A stretch of DNA of 64,000 bases from G963667915 sp965197385. GTDB lineage: Bacteria; Acidobacteriota; Vicinamibacteria; Vicinamibacterales; UBA823. Below are positions 1 to 7,864 of the stretch, one piece after another; positions within the stretch are counted from its first letter, which is position 1, and each line of letters begins with the position of its first letter. The stretch spans positions 310,001-374,000 of the forward strand of contig CBDANA010000009.1 in assembly GCA_965197385.1 (NCBI GenBank). The letters run 5' to 3'. Position numbers and translations under genes: made by a program. The notes beneath the pieces were generated by a model. That model did not search any database and had not been told where the DNA came from. It saw nothing but the letters and a program-made list of their open reading frames with translations.

Positions 1-123
1 ATCCATCCAAACGCGCTCGAAGCGGCACCGGACGGCTTGTGGATTGGCGATCAGGTATCGGAGAAAGTGCTCAAGGTCGACTGGAAGACCGGCGAGGTCC
101 TGGATGTGTCCCGAGTCTTGTAG
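1..123 (+). pseudogene. Beta-propeller (YncE/SMP-30-like) protein, fragment before IS256 insertion
   Basis: Frame 1 is open from the window edge and reads a propeller-blade pattern (DGLWIGDQ, then KVDWKTGEVLDVSR) before a TAG that lies inside the terminal repeat of the adjacent IS256 element. The same frame resumes after the element at about 1475 with another blade (GLAVGAGYFWIGSN, then ISRIDMETGKVV). The two pieces are therefore one interrupted gene. Blades of this kind occur in secreted or periplasmic proteins; the substrate cannot be told. The true start lies outside the window. Confidence 0.6.
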
Positions 124-1474
124 AAAAGCGTCGTGGCGGAAGGCTCCTGCCGACTGGTTGACGACTCTACCGCGTTACGCGGCCTGATACCACTGCTCCT
201 GCCTCAGGAAGGCCGCGAGGTCCTGATGGCCATCGATCGTACGGAAGACGATCTGGCCCACGGCGACGAGGCCGAACAGCACGGTGAGCGCGGCGGCTTC
301 CGTGCTGAAGGACGCCTGGGTCTTCGTTCGTCGGCGAAATTCACGATTGAGATTCTCTAACGCGTTGGTCGTGCGCAACGACTTCCACATCGCCTTCGGG
401 AAGGTGTAGAACGTGAGCAGCTCGAGGCCCGCTTCTTCCAGCGACCGCGCGACCGGTGGGCACAACGGGGTCCACTTCTTCAGGAAGGCGTCGTAGGCCG
501 CGCGGGCGGCCAGGCCGTCCGTCGCATAAAGGAGGCGATGGTAGTCTCGGCGCAGCTCGGGTCGCGCATGCACGGGACAGGCGTCGGCGAGATTGCGTCC
601 CTTGTGGGCGGTACATCGCTGCACGCGGGCGGTCGGCCACGTCTCCAGCGCCTTCTTCAGTCCCGCATGGCCATCGGTGACGACCAGCAACGGCGCCGGC
701 AGTCCGCGCTGCTGCAGCTTGGCGAGCAGACCACCCCACGAGGCCGCCGCCTCGGACGCAGCCAGCTGCATGGCGAGTAGCCGCTTCTGGCCAGTGTCGG
801 TGACGCCGAGCGCCGCCAACACCGGGACCATCACCACGCGGCCGGCGAGCCGTACGCGCAGATGAAACCCGTCCAGAAACACGACCCCGTACCGTTCGTC
901 GGTCAAGGGCCGCTGCTGCCACACCGCGAACTGATCCTTCACCCGCGTCACCACGCGCGAAACGGCGCTCTTCGACAGGGGCGCCTCGCCCAACAGCGGC
1001 CGGAGAGCCCGGCGGATGCGGCGGCTATTGACGCCGCCAAAATAGCAGCCCAGCAGCGCCTCATCCACCTCTCGGGTCCGTCGCGCATAGCGCGGCAAGA
1101 CGGTGCTCCGAAACTCGGTCGGCGGCCCATCCTGGTCGCGCAGGCGAGCCCGCGGCACCGTAATGGCCCGCGTCCCGTCGCGAGTGGTCACCGTCCGCTC
1201 GATCGTGCCGTGACGATACCCGCGCCGCCCCGATATACGCTCATGCGCGGCGGCCCCCAATGCCGCGAGGAGCTCTTCCTCGAGGACGGTCTCGATGGCC
1301 CGACGCACGCCATCACGAAGCTTGGTTTGGAGATCCTGGTGAAACTGCAGAACGGGCGAAAGGGCTGTGCTACTGTCCGACATGGCGTAATCCTCCGTCG
1401 CCGTGATCAGCGGCGAACTGCTGTTTGAGATTCAGCAGGAGGTTACGCCATTTTCAATTTCTACAGGACTCGGG
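110..1474 (-). mobile_element. IS256-family insertion sequence (IS-1)
   Basis: The ends carry imperfect inverted repeats: CCCGAGTCTTGTAGAAA on the left (about 110-126) and its counterpart CCCGAGTCCTGTAGAAA read inward from about 1474. They enclose a single full-length transposase gene on the minus strand. I could not find a convincing 8-9 bp target duplication, so the exact ends are uncertain by a few bases and the original duplication may have been lost. The element splits a beta-propeller gene. Confidence 0.8.
175..1383 (-). CDS. IS256-family transposase
   Basis: A 402-residue DDE transposase of the mutator/IS256 type, normal in length for the family. Visible hallmarks are FLDGFHLRV (first catalytic Asp), VVTDGHAGLKKAL (second Asp), RCTAHKGRNL, and TTNALENLNREFRRR near the C-terminus, which holds the catalytic Glu and the conserved arginines. 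It looks intact and is the only gene of the element. It is distinct from the other IS256-type transposase in this window (24916-26193): the two share the family motifs but not sequence identity. Confidence 0.93.
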   Translation of the reverse strand: MSDSSTALSPVLQFHQDLQTKLRDGVRRAIETVLEEELLAALGAAAHERISGRRGYRHGTIERTVTTRDGTRAITVPRARLRDQDGPPTEFRSTVLPRYARRTREVDEALLGCYFGGVNSRRIRRALRPLLGEAPLSKSAVSRVVTRVKDQFAVWQQRPLTDERYGVVFLDGFHLRVRLAGRVVMVPVLAALGVTDTGQKRLLAMQLAASEAAASWGGLLAKLQQRGLPAPLLVVTDGHAGLKKALETWPTARVQRCTAHKGRNLADACPVHARPELRRDYHRLLYATDGLAARAAYDAFLKKWTPLCPPVARSLEEAGLELLTFYTFPKAMWKSLRTTNALENLNREFRRRTKTQASFSTEAAALTVLFGLVAVGQIVFRTIDGHQDLAAFLRQEQWYQAA

Positions 1475-1815
1475 ACGGATCCGAGGTCCTATTCGAACTG
1501 CAGACCGAAAGTCACAACATGAGTGGGCTTGCGGTTGGCGCAGGTTACTTCTGGATCGGCTCCAACGGAGGAGTGAGTGGCCGCCGGCCACCACGTCCGA
1601 CAGACCGGCCGTTCGGTGAGATTAGCCGGATCGACATGGAGACCGGCAAAGTCGTCAAGACTGTTCGCGCACCGGGGCACGGCGGCGTGCACGGGACTAC
1701 TTACGTGCCGCAGACGCAGACACTGTGGGTGACGGCACTCAACATCCAGGCGGTCGTCGAAATGGATGTGAAAGACAACCTGCGGATTCTGCGCATGTTC
1801 CCTCGCGCGGCGACC
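1475..1815 (+). pseudogene. Beta-propeller protein, fragment after IS256 insertion
   Basis: Continuation in the same frame as the fragment at the left window edge: TRDGSEVLFELQTESHNMSG, then a blade with GYFWIGSNGG and a second with THGTTYVPQTQTLWVTALN-like spacing (here VHGTTYVPQTQTLWVTALN). Homology stops near RMFP, where the frame runs into an IS30-type transposase remnant, so the gene has lost its C-terminus as well. An internal ATG at 1519 exists, but a functional product is unlikely. Confidence 0.6.
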
Positions 1816-2330
1816 GAGCGCATGGCCTCGATTGGGACGACGGTGTCGAACGCACCACCCGATTCACGATGCTGCTCCACCTGCCTCGCATGGCCGACCG
1901 TGGCCGACTCAGGGTCAAGAACGGTCCGGCTCTTGCGGGGCATGGCGCCGAAGCCGTCCGCGATGCGATCACGTCGACGCTCGCGACGCTTCCTGATCAG
2001 CTACGTCGGTCACTGACCTGGGACCAAGGCGCGGAGATGGCACAGCACGCCCAACTGCGTATCGACACTGGGCTGCACGTCTTCTTCTGCGACCCCCGCA
2101 GTCCGTGGCAGCGCGGCACGAACGAGAACACCAACGGCCTGCTGCGCCAGTACTTCCCCAAAGGGACTGACCTCCATAGGCATCGTGCGAGCGACATTGC
2201 TGCTGTCGCGGCCACACTCAACCGCCGACCGCGGAAGACTCTCGGTTGGAGAACGCCATCCGAAGCCTTCAACGAACTGCTACTCTCACACCAGTGAGGA
2301 CGTGTTGCGACGACCCCTTGAAACCGGCCA
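1816..2330 (+). pseudogene. IS30-family transposase, C-terminal remnant
   Basis: The reading frame VERTTRFTMLLHLPRMADRG, then LTWDQGAEMAQHAQL, FFCDPRSPWQRGTNENTNGL and LNRRPRKTLGWRTPSEAF, is the conserved C-terminal half of IS30 transposases. The catalytic Asp of TWDQG and Glu of NENTNGLLRQ are visible. The start of the homology (SIGT) is in another frame, so there is a frameshift near 1830, and the N-terminal two-thirds are missing. The stop is at 2295-2297. The following 30 bases (GTGTTGCGACGACCCCTTGA) look like the element's right terminal repeat. Confidence 0.8.
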
Positions 2331-3465
2331 GTGCGCACGGGTGTGCGCTGACCCCGATGAGGGGGCCGGCGACACGCGCGGCCGGCGAGCAGGGACACGT
2401 CGCCTCCAGATTCCGCAGGCGGACCAAGTTATAGGCCGTGGCGGCGAAAGTGAGCTGCCACTCGACGAGTGGGACGCCGCGAGGCCGGAGCTTGCGCAAA
2501 CCACCGACGGTCTGCCTCCACCCAAAGACCTGTTCCACGAGTTTTCGTTTCCGCTGACTCACGTGAGAACCCGCATGCCGGGTGGGCCGACCATCAATCG
2601 CCCGCCAGCGGACCTTCTGCGCCACGTGGGGCGTGACGTCCCGGACGCGGACACCGGCGACGAAGCTCGCCACATCGTAGCCCTTGTCTGCTCCGACCGT
2701 GCTGCCCGGCGGCGCGCTGGCCTCCAGCAACAGTGCCGCCGCCTCGCGTTCGGCGGTCCCCGTCGCGTGGGTCGCACAGACGTTGGCGACGAGCCCCTGC
2801 CGATTATCCAACAGCACGTGGCCCAGAGACGCCAGCTTCGCCTCCTTCCCTTGGCCCTTCCGATGCAGCATCGCCGCCGGATCAGTCGTCGACTGGTGCG
2901 TGTCGTTGCGCCGCCGCTCGCCGTGGAAGTCGACCGTGGGATTCCCGGGGTCATCGGGGGGCGCGCGCGGCGCGGCGTCCCGGCATCGGAAGCTCTTCAG
3001 GCTGGCCCAGGCTTCCAACTGCGTCCCGTCCACCGTGAAATGCTCGTCCGAGAGCAGACCGGCCGCCCGGGCGTGGGCCTGGACCGCATCAACGAAGGCG
3101 GCCGCGCCATCCCCCGCCAGCAGCCGGTCACGATTCTTGGTAAACGTCGTGGGATGCCAGACCGGGTCGTCCATATGCAAGCCGACGAACCAGCGGAACA
3201 GCAGGTTGTCGTTGAGCTCTTCCAGCAGCAGCCGTTCGCTCCGGATCGTGTACAGCACCTGCAGCAACAGGGCCCGCAACAATGGCTCAGGCGGGATCGA
3301 CGGACGTCCCGTCTTGGCGTACAGGCCGGCGAACCTGCGCGACATCGTCTTCAGCGCGTGATCCGTCAGCGCGCGGACCGCGCGGAGCGGAGGATCGGCC
3401 GGCACGCGCTGTTCCGGCGACCGGTAACTGAACATGTGATGGGTCTGCTCATCGTGTCCGCGCAT
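2269..3465 (-). CDS. IS5/IS1182-type transposase, altered C-terminus (copy A)
   Basis: Residues 1-377 match the 389-residue transposase of copy B almost perfectly: an N-terminal DUF772-like domain (FAGLYAKTGRPSIPPEPLLR), then a DDE domain (VDGTQLEAW, GADKGYD, ERVFG-like EQVFGWRQTVGG). The final residues are replaced by sequence read from the neighbouring IS30 end (ALAGFKGSSQ and on to 2269). Because the catalytic core is complete the protein could still be active, but the element has lost one terminal repeat and should not transpose by itself. Confidence 0.8.
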   Translation of the reverse strand: MRGHDEQTHHMFSYRSPEQRVPADPPLRAVRALTDHALKTMSRRFAGLYAKTGRPSIPPEPLLRALLLQVLYTIRSERLLLEELNDNLLFRWFVGLHMDDPVWHPTTFTKNRDRLLAGDGAAAFVDAVQAHARAAGLLSDEHFTVDGTQLEAWASLKSFRCRDAAPRAPPDDPGNPTVDFHGERRRNDTHQSTTDPAAMLHRKGQGKEAKLASLGHVLLDNRQGLVANVCATHATGTAEREAAALLLEASAPPGSTVGADKGYDVASFVAGVRVRDVTPHVAQKVRWRAIDGRPTRHAGSHVSQRKRKLVEQVFGWRQTVGGLRKLRPRGVPLVEWQLTFAATAYNLVRLRNLEATCPCSPAARVAGPLIGVSAHPCALAGFKGSSQHVLTGVRVAVR

Positions 3466-3554
3466 GAGGTGGCTCCCTTCAGCAATATTGGGAGCATGGG
3501 AGTACGCCGGGATCGATCTGTCGATCCCATTCCACGGACTTTTTCAGCAGCCTG
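2332..3554 (-). mobile_element. IS5/IS1182-type insertion sequence, copy A, truncated
   Basis: Nearly identical to copies B (16721-18015) and C (27814-29071). The transposase-start end is intact: TTTTTCAGCAGCCTGC followed by CTAG at 3555-3558. At the other end, about 66 bp present in B and C are missing. Identity to B begins at GTGCGCACGG (2332), directly after the IS30 right end, so that end was lost at the IS30 junction. Confidence 0.85.
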
Positions 3555-3684
3555 CTAGAACCTGGGCCCTCGGCTCAGGATGCGACGGTCAGACGACCAG
3601 CTCTTTGAGTCATCGTCCCCGCCGCGGACGGGCACTCATGCGCCGATTGTCCCTCAGCGCACGACGGCATGATAGCATGACTAC

Positions 3685-3996
3685 ATGAAAGAGCTGGCTG
3701 AATCCTCGGTTCAGGATGTCGAGATCAAGGTGGTTGGCAAGAGCGGCCAGATCTCGTTGGGCAAGCGGTACGCAGGAAAGACACTGCGTCTCGAGCGACG
3801 CCCGGACGGGACGGTCCTGCTGACACCGGTCGCACTGGTGCCGGAAAGCCAGCTCTGGACGCTGGAGGAACCGCACCGTTCCCGAATCGAACGGGGGCTC
3901 GCGTGGGCGGCGGTCAAGAAGCCTCAGGAGACCAATGTCGAGGATCTCGTGAAGGGCCGAACGAAAAGGACTACGCGCGTACGTGGCAGCCGGTAG
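3685..3996 (+). CDS. Antitoxin, AbrB/VapB-like, of a type II toxin-antitoxin pair
   Basis: A 103-residue protein. The segment IKVVGKSGQISLGKRYAGK followed by a strand-turn-strand RLERRPDGTVLLTP resembles the swapped-hairpin DNA-binding fold of AbrB/MazE/VapB antitoxins (residues 13-50). The C-terminal half (WTLEEPHRSRIERGLAWA) would be the toxin-binding part. It overlaps the downstream toxin-like gene by 14 bp, the usual antitoxin-first order. Such antitoxins normally bind their own promoter and repress the pair. Assignment rests on context and motif pattern, not on close recognition of a family member. Confidence 0.6.
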   Translation: MKELAESSVQDVEIKVVGKSGQISLGKRYAGKTLRLERRPDGTVLLTPVALVPESQLWTLEEPHRSRIERGLAWAAVKKPQETNVEDLVKGRTKRTTRVRGSR

Positions 3997-4294
3997 CCGT
4001 ATTCATCTGGACTTAAACAGCCCGGAGTTCCAAGACGTTTTCTTCCGCCTCCGGGCCAACGAGTTGAGGCAAGTCATTGCCTCCCTGCGTCGGCTGCGCG
4101 GATTGGACTGGAACGGCCTATACCGCCACATGGGCTTTCGTTGGGAAGTCATCGAGCACGTGAAGGCGCCAAACGGTGCCCAGGCGTACTCGCTCCGCCT
4201 GAGTCAGCGAATCCGTGCAATGGCATTTCGCGATGGCGACTTCCTGCGATTGATCTCCCTTCACCCGGATCACGATTCCGCGTACGCGCGATAG
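3983..4294 (+). CDS. Toxin, RelE/ParE superfamily-like
   Basis: A 103-residue basic protein with a GTG start inside the antitoxin gene. The pattern of an N-terminal helical hairpin (FRLRANELRQVIASLRRLRG), a central strand (WEVIEHVKAPNGAQAYSLRL) and a C-terminal strand pair (IRAMAFRDGDFLRLISLHPDHDSAY) fits the RelE/HigB/ParE fold, where the last strand carries catalytic or binding residues. Length is typical. The likely action is mRNA cleavage on ribosomes (RelE-type) or gyrase inhibition (ParE-type); the sequence does not decide which. The pair lies directly beside IS5 copy A. Confidence 0.6.
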   Translation: MAAGSRIHLDLNSPEFQDVFFRLRANELRQVIASLRRLRGLDWNGLYRHMGFRWEVIEHVKAPNGAQAYSLRLSQRIRAMAFRDGDFLRLISLHPDHDSAYAR

Positions 4295-4336
4295 CGTGCG
4301 CTTCCACACTCGCCGCAAACATAGCGTTTCTCTCCC

Positions 4337-5788
4337 TCATTGCAAGATGCCGGCTCGCTGGTTGAGCTCATCGATCTGGCGATTCCATTCCGCGGCCTGA
4401 TCGAACGTCTGGGTCCAGAACTCCGGCCGCCAGAGCTCCTGTAACTCGTCGGCCGTTCGTCCCTGCTGTTCGACCCAGGTGAAGTACTTGAGGTTGTGTA
4501 GAGCCTTGCGGTCGCGATACCCGAGCTCCCGCATCTGATCGATGGCGACCCCCTCGAGAAACCGCGCGTGGTCGCGTACGGCGTCACGCTCCGTGTACTC
4601 GCCGCTGAGCAGGCGCTGTTCCTCGAGCCGTGACGCATACAGCTCCATGGAATCGGTCAGGGGTGTGAACAGAACATCTTCGGGCCCCAGCTCGAAATAC
4701 CGCGCGACCTTGATCGATGCGACGAGGTTGCAAATCGACGAGATGCCCAGGAGCTCGAGACATTCGATGGTCTGTTGCGGTACGCCGAGACGCGCCAGAT
4801 AGTCACGGCCGAGCCGCTCGTTGAACAGGCGCATCAGCTGCACGCAGTGGTCGTCGTCGACGGCCACTACGACGTCGGTGTTGCGTACGTTGTGAATCCA
4901 TGGGACGTGCTTGTCGCCGATGCCTTCGATGCGGTGTTCGCCGAAGCCACATTGCAGGAGCGTGGGACACTGCAGCGCTTCCACGGCGACGATCTTGAGG
5001 TTTGGACAGATCGTGCGCAAGTAGTCGCCGGCCGCAATCGTCCCCGCGCTGCCCGTGGCCGAGACGTAAGCTGCGAGCCTGTGCCGTGGGTCAGCGATCC
5101 GATCGAAGATCTCCCCGATCAGACTGCCCGTGACGTGATAGTGCCACACGGCGTTCCCCAGCTCTTCGAACTGATTGAGGATGACGTAGCTCGGTTGCGA
5201 GCGTCTGATCTCCCAGCACTTGTCGTAGATCTCCTTGACGTTCGACTCCGATCCCGGCGTTGCGATGATCTCGGCGCCGATCGAGCGCAACCACTCGAAC
5301 CGCTCCCGCGACATGCCTTCCGGCAGAATCGCCACCGCATCGCAGCCGAGCATGGCACTGACGAACGCGCCGCCACGGCAATAGTTTCCGGTACTGGGCC
5401 AGACGAATTTCTGCGTTGTTGGGTCGACTTCGCCCGACACGAACCGCGGGACCAGACACCCGAACGCAGCGCCGACCTTGTGTGACCCCGTCGGAAAGTA
5501 CTTGCCGCACAGCCCGATGATCCGTACCGGGACCTGGGTTAACTCAGGAGGGAACTCGATCCAGTTCCCATGGTTGAAGCCGCCACCGTGCGAGACGGGC
5601 TCGTTCTTCCACGTGACGCGAAAGAGGTTCGTGGGATGGAGATCCCAAAGTCCCACGTCGGCCAGTCGAGCCCGGATCGGGTCTGGAATCTTCGCCGGGT
5701 CCTGCATCTGGGCGATCGTGGGAATGACGATTCCACGCTGCCGGCAGAGCTCTGCGGCCTTGTCAATCATGTCCTGGTCGGGAGTCAT
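4337..5788 (-). CDS. PLP-dependent enzyme, cysteine synthase/threonine synthase fold (fold type II)
   Basis: A 483-residue protein. GSHKVGAAFG carries the probable PLP Schiff-base lysine, K104. STGNYCRGGAF resembles the substrate/PLP asparagine loop, and the later TGSAGTIAAGDYLR resembles the glycine-rich phosphate-binding loop of cysteine synthase-type enzymes. It is about 150 residues longer than CysK, with an unrecognised C-terminal extension rich in aromatic and charged residues (REL GYRDRKALHNLKYFTW region). Proteins of this size are usually annotated only as PLP-dependent subunit beta. The substrate is unknown; an amino-acid beta-replacement or elimination is plausible. It stands alone on the minus strand, convergent with the toxin-antitoxin pair. 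Confidence 0.75.
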   Translation of the reverse strand: MTPDQDMIDKAAELCRQRGIVIPTIAQMQDPAKIPDPIRARLADVGLWDLHPTNLFRVTWKNEPVSHGGGFNHGNWIEFPPELTQVPVRIIGLCGKYFPTGSHKVGAAFGCLVPRFVSGEVDPTTQKFVWPSTGNYCRGGAFVSAMLGCDAVAILPEGMSRERFEWLRSIGAEIIATPGSESNVKEIYDKCWEIRRSQPSYVILNQFEELGNAVWHYHVTGSLIGEIFDRIADPRHRLAAYVSATGSAGTIAAGDYLRTICPNLKIVAVEALQCPTLLQCGFGEHRIEGIGDKHVPWIHNVRNTDVVVAVDDDHCVQLMRLFNERLGRDYLARLGVPQQTIECLELLGISSICNLVASIKVARYFELGPEDVLFTPLTDSMELYASRLEEQRLLSGEYTERDAVRDHARFLEGVAIDQMRELGYRDRKALHNLKYFTWVEQQGRTADELQELWRPEFWTQTFDQAAEWNRQIDELNQRAGILQ

Positions 5789-5856
5789 GCCAGTCGGCTC
5801 AGGTTAACTTAAGTCACCTCAGGTGACACGGGGACTGTGCGATCGGTTGAGCCGGC

Positions 5857-6285
5857 TCATGAAGAGGCGTCCGTTGTCGAGGGGGAAGGGATCGCTATCG
5901 GTCGCGGAAGCCGCCTACTGTCCCGTCGGCACCCGCGCCTGGAGTTCCTCGAACCAGTCCGCGTGTCGTGTCGCATGGGTTGCTCAACCCTGCTCCACCC
6001 GCCAGACTCTCGTTTGATCGGTTTCTCACAATGGGGACAGGTCACCACCGTCACGGACTTCTCAACGTTCACCGTTCCACTACAGATCGGGCACGTGAGT
6101 GGCTCCGTCTTGATGAACAAACTTCCGATCGCCATAAGGATGCCGACCAGCGCCATGGGCAGTGCGAGGGGGATAAGGATCACCGTCCACATCAGGCAGC
6201 CACCCGTGGCAAAGAGTGAAAGACCGCCTACGCCCAACCCGTATTTTGTGGGCGTGAGTTTCTGTTGTGTCTTCGCGTCTGCCAT
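5857..6285 (-). CDS. Small membrane protein with C-terminal zinc ribbon
   Basis: Not recognised by name. From the ATG at 6285 (MADAKTQQ) it has two adjacent hydrophobic segments (about residues 15-32 and 33-58), then a treble-clef-like ribbon with CPIC and CPHC pairs (about 65-90). It ends in an Arg/Ser-rich tail that may be partly non-native. Two CxxC pairs next to a membrane hairpin suggest a cytoplasmic metal-binding domain tethered to the membrane. The upstream alternative start adds only four residues. Confidence 0.5.
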   Translation of the reverse strand: MADAKTQQKLTPTKYGLGVGGLSLFATGGCLMWTVILIPLALPMALVGILMAIGSLFIKTEPLTCPICSGTVNVEKSVTVVTCPHCEKPIKRESGGWSRVEQPMRHDTRTGSRNSRRGCRRDSRRLPRPIAIPSPSTTDASS

Positions 6286-6634
6286 CGAACTCACCATCCT
6301 TGGTCGCTCTGATACGGGCCGAGGCGAGCGCCGCGGTCGAGGGCCATCACTGTCCGGATAATTGCGGAAATTATAGCCTCACGCCGCTAAGGTCGGTGCA
6401 GAAACCGCCAACTCCCTGCCTCTGAGTTGACCGCTGCAACGAGTTACAGGCAGGCACCGACGCTGCACTCTCCCGCTGTATGCCACCTCCGGAACAACTC
6501 TGGCGCTAGGGGATTTGGGCAGGATGAGTGCTGACCGAGTTTCGTGGCCGGAGCACGATTATTTGCGGTTATTTTTTTCAGCAACCAAAGTTGCTTGTGA
6601 AAGTCCGATAAGGCGTCGGCCTTCTGCTTACCCA
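6286..6634. other. Intergenic, no gene seen
   Basis: About 350 bases between two minus-strand genes, with a locally lower GC stretch (6360-6640, with runs such as TTATTTTTTTCAG). Short open frames here have no recognisable features. I see no RNA gene or repeat. Confidence 0.5.
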
Positions 6635-7216
6635 TTACCGCAGAACCCACTGCACCCCGGTGACGATGGTTGCGGCATTCACGCCGAGATTCTCGCCCGC
6701 CGTACCCGCGTTCGAGATGTGGTGATTACGAAATTCAACGATCCATCCTGGCCCGCGCGGCGGGACCACCCGGAGACCAAGGCCATGGATTAACTGAAAA
6801 TTGAAGACTCGGTCCAGTTCAGGGATGTCGAGGGCAGTCCAGATCAATCCGGCGATCCCAACGACATAGGGCGTCCATCTGCGGTCGTTCCAAAGGTGGT
6901 AGCGCCCGCCAATACCGGCCAAACCACCGCCGATGGCAACACTCGGTTGGTGGTAGAGGAACAGCGTGCCCTCTCCATAGAGTTCGAGATGGTCAGTGAC
7001 AAATCGCCCGAGCTGAGGATGAAAGGCGACGAACTGCACATCGCTCGTGGTCTTGCCGTAACCCGGTGTCCAAGAGTGCCCCCAACCCCCAGCCAGTCCA
7101 CGAGTCCAGTTGCCTGAGGCCAAGCGACTCTGTTGGGCGGAGATCGGCGAACCGAGTGCCGCGAGGACGAGAACGACCACCGTAGCAACGGTCTGGCGTG
7201 CGTAACGACCGGTCAT
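6635..7216 (-). CDS. Acyloxyacyl hydrolase, lipid A 3-O-deacylase (PagL)-like outer-membrane protein
   Basis: A 193-residue protein with a signal peptide (about 1-27, ending SPISAQQ) and amphipathic strands typical of a small 8-stranded beta-barrel. The near-terminal segment VEFRNHHISNAGT matches the PagL active-site strand, giving the His and Ser of its His-Ser-Glu triad. By my alignment the position of the PagL Glu is taken by Asn (ENLGVN), a pattern seen in the wider acyloxyacyl hydrolase family. PagL removes the 3-O acyl chain of lipid A in the outer membrane. A strong ribosome site (AAGGAGG) lies immediately upstream. Whether it is catalytic is uncertain. Confidence 0.7.
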   Translation of the reverse strand: MTGRYARQTVATVVVLVLAALGSPISAQQSRLASGNWTRGLAGGWGHSWTPGYGKTTSDVQFVAFHPQLGRFVTDHLELYGEGTLFLYHQPSVAIGGGLAGIGGRYHLWNDRRWTPYVVGIAGLIWTALDIPELDRVFNFQLIHGLGLRVVPPRGPGWIVEFRNHHISNAGTAGENLGVNAATIVTGVQWVLR

Positions 7217-7250
7217 AACCTCCTTATTACGACAACAGCGAACAACAAGG

Positions 7251-7451
7251 TCAGCCTACCGCGGTTCCGTCTCGAGATACCCATACAAGCGTGCGGAGCG
7301 GTCGACCAGTCCCTCCTCCCGGCAGATAGACCAACGTGCCGGTCCGCGAGATATCGGCGTTTGCGGCGCCCGACGCACCTGCGCGGCTGACCCCTTCAAC
7401 CAGCGGCACCGGACCGCCGGTCACCGCCAGCCGATCGATATCGAACGGCAC
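7251..7451 (-). pseudogene. TolB/WD40-like (PD40) propeller fragment
   Basis: The translation MPFDIDRLAVTGGPVPLVEG, then SRTGTLVYLPGG and RTLVWVSRDGTAVG, is the stereotyped junction between propeller blades in the TolB-like domains of acidobacterial protein kinases and related proteins. Only about 66 residues survive. Both ends are missing, and the upstream side meets a MITE-like repeat at about 7477. Fragment of a once much longer gene. Confidence 0.6.
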
Positions 7452-7476
7452 CGCCAGCAGCGTCCCACCTAGTCTA

Positions 7477-7632
7477 GCAGCCCGTGGTGAAAGTCTAGCG
7501 GCGTTCGATCGGCGCTGTATCCTGACTTTGGCGGCGCGCGAACAGAAAAGGGGTCAGACACATTTTTCTTCTGCATCCGAGCGCCGAGCGCCGAGGGCCA
7601 CGGTGTTGTGGCCCGCGGCGTCCCGGGTTCGG
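7477..7632 (+). repeat. MITE-like repeat, left end only, plus a GGGGTCAGACACATTTTT motif
   Basis: Starts with GCAGCCCGTGGTGAAAGTC (7477-7495), the terminal repeat found also at 21960, 24045, 39025 and 52530. The matching right end is not recognisable. Further right, at about 7549, is AAAGGGGTCAGACACATTTT, a motif often seen around dispersed palindromic repeats of REP type. The stretch seems to be a junction of decayed repeats with no gene. Confidence 0.6.
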
Positions 7633-7854
7633 CTACCGATGCTTGAGCGGCCGTCGATGACGGGTGAGGCTCCACTCGGAACGAAGCTGGGACAATCCAT
7701 CCATGTAGACGGCGACCTGCTCACGGGCTGTCTCGGTCGGGAGCGACGTGCACAGCTCGATGGCCCGCATCAGATCGCGCTGGACCGTGCGTGGCGTGGC
7801 GTTCAGATACAGCGCTCTGATCTCTCGCAGGGCACTCGGGGGTGGTCTTCCCAT
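7633..7854 (-). CDS. Small conserved-looking protein, unknown function
   Basis: Not recognised. A 73-residue protein from MGRPPPSALREIRAL, with helical pattern (RTVQRDLMRAIELCTSLPTE, then AREQVAVYMDGLSQL) and a basic tail. It begins about 10 bp after the polX stop on the same strand, so it may be co-transcribed with polX. Upstream in-frame ATG codons exist but would overlap polX. Low complexity is absent, which supports coding, but there is no functional clue. Confidence 0.4.
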   Translation of the reverse strand: MGRPPPSALREIRALYLNATPRTVQRDLMRAIELCTSLPTETAREQVAVYMDGLSQLRSEWSLTRHRRPLKHR

Positions 7855-7864
7855 GGCGCGTCGG

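Noticed and set aside
110..1474. Target-site duplication for the first IS256 element
   Set aside because: Candidate bases CCCGAG/CTCGGG are inverted, not direct, and belong to the terminal repeats; no direct 8-9 bp match was found.
2185..3558. Plus-strand frames opposite the IS5 transposase copies (and at 16717-17970, 27859-29075)
   Set aside because: They repeat in all three copies because the DNA is identical; they have no transposase or other signature.
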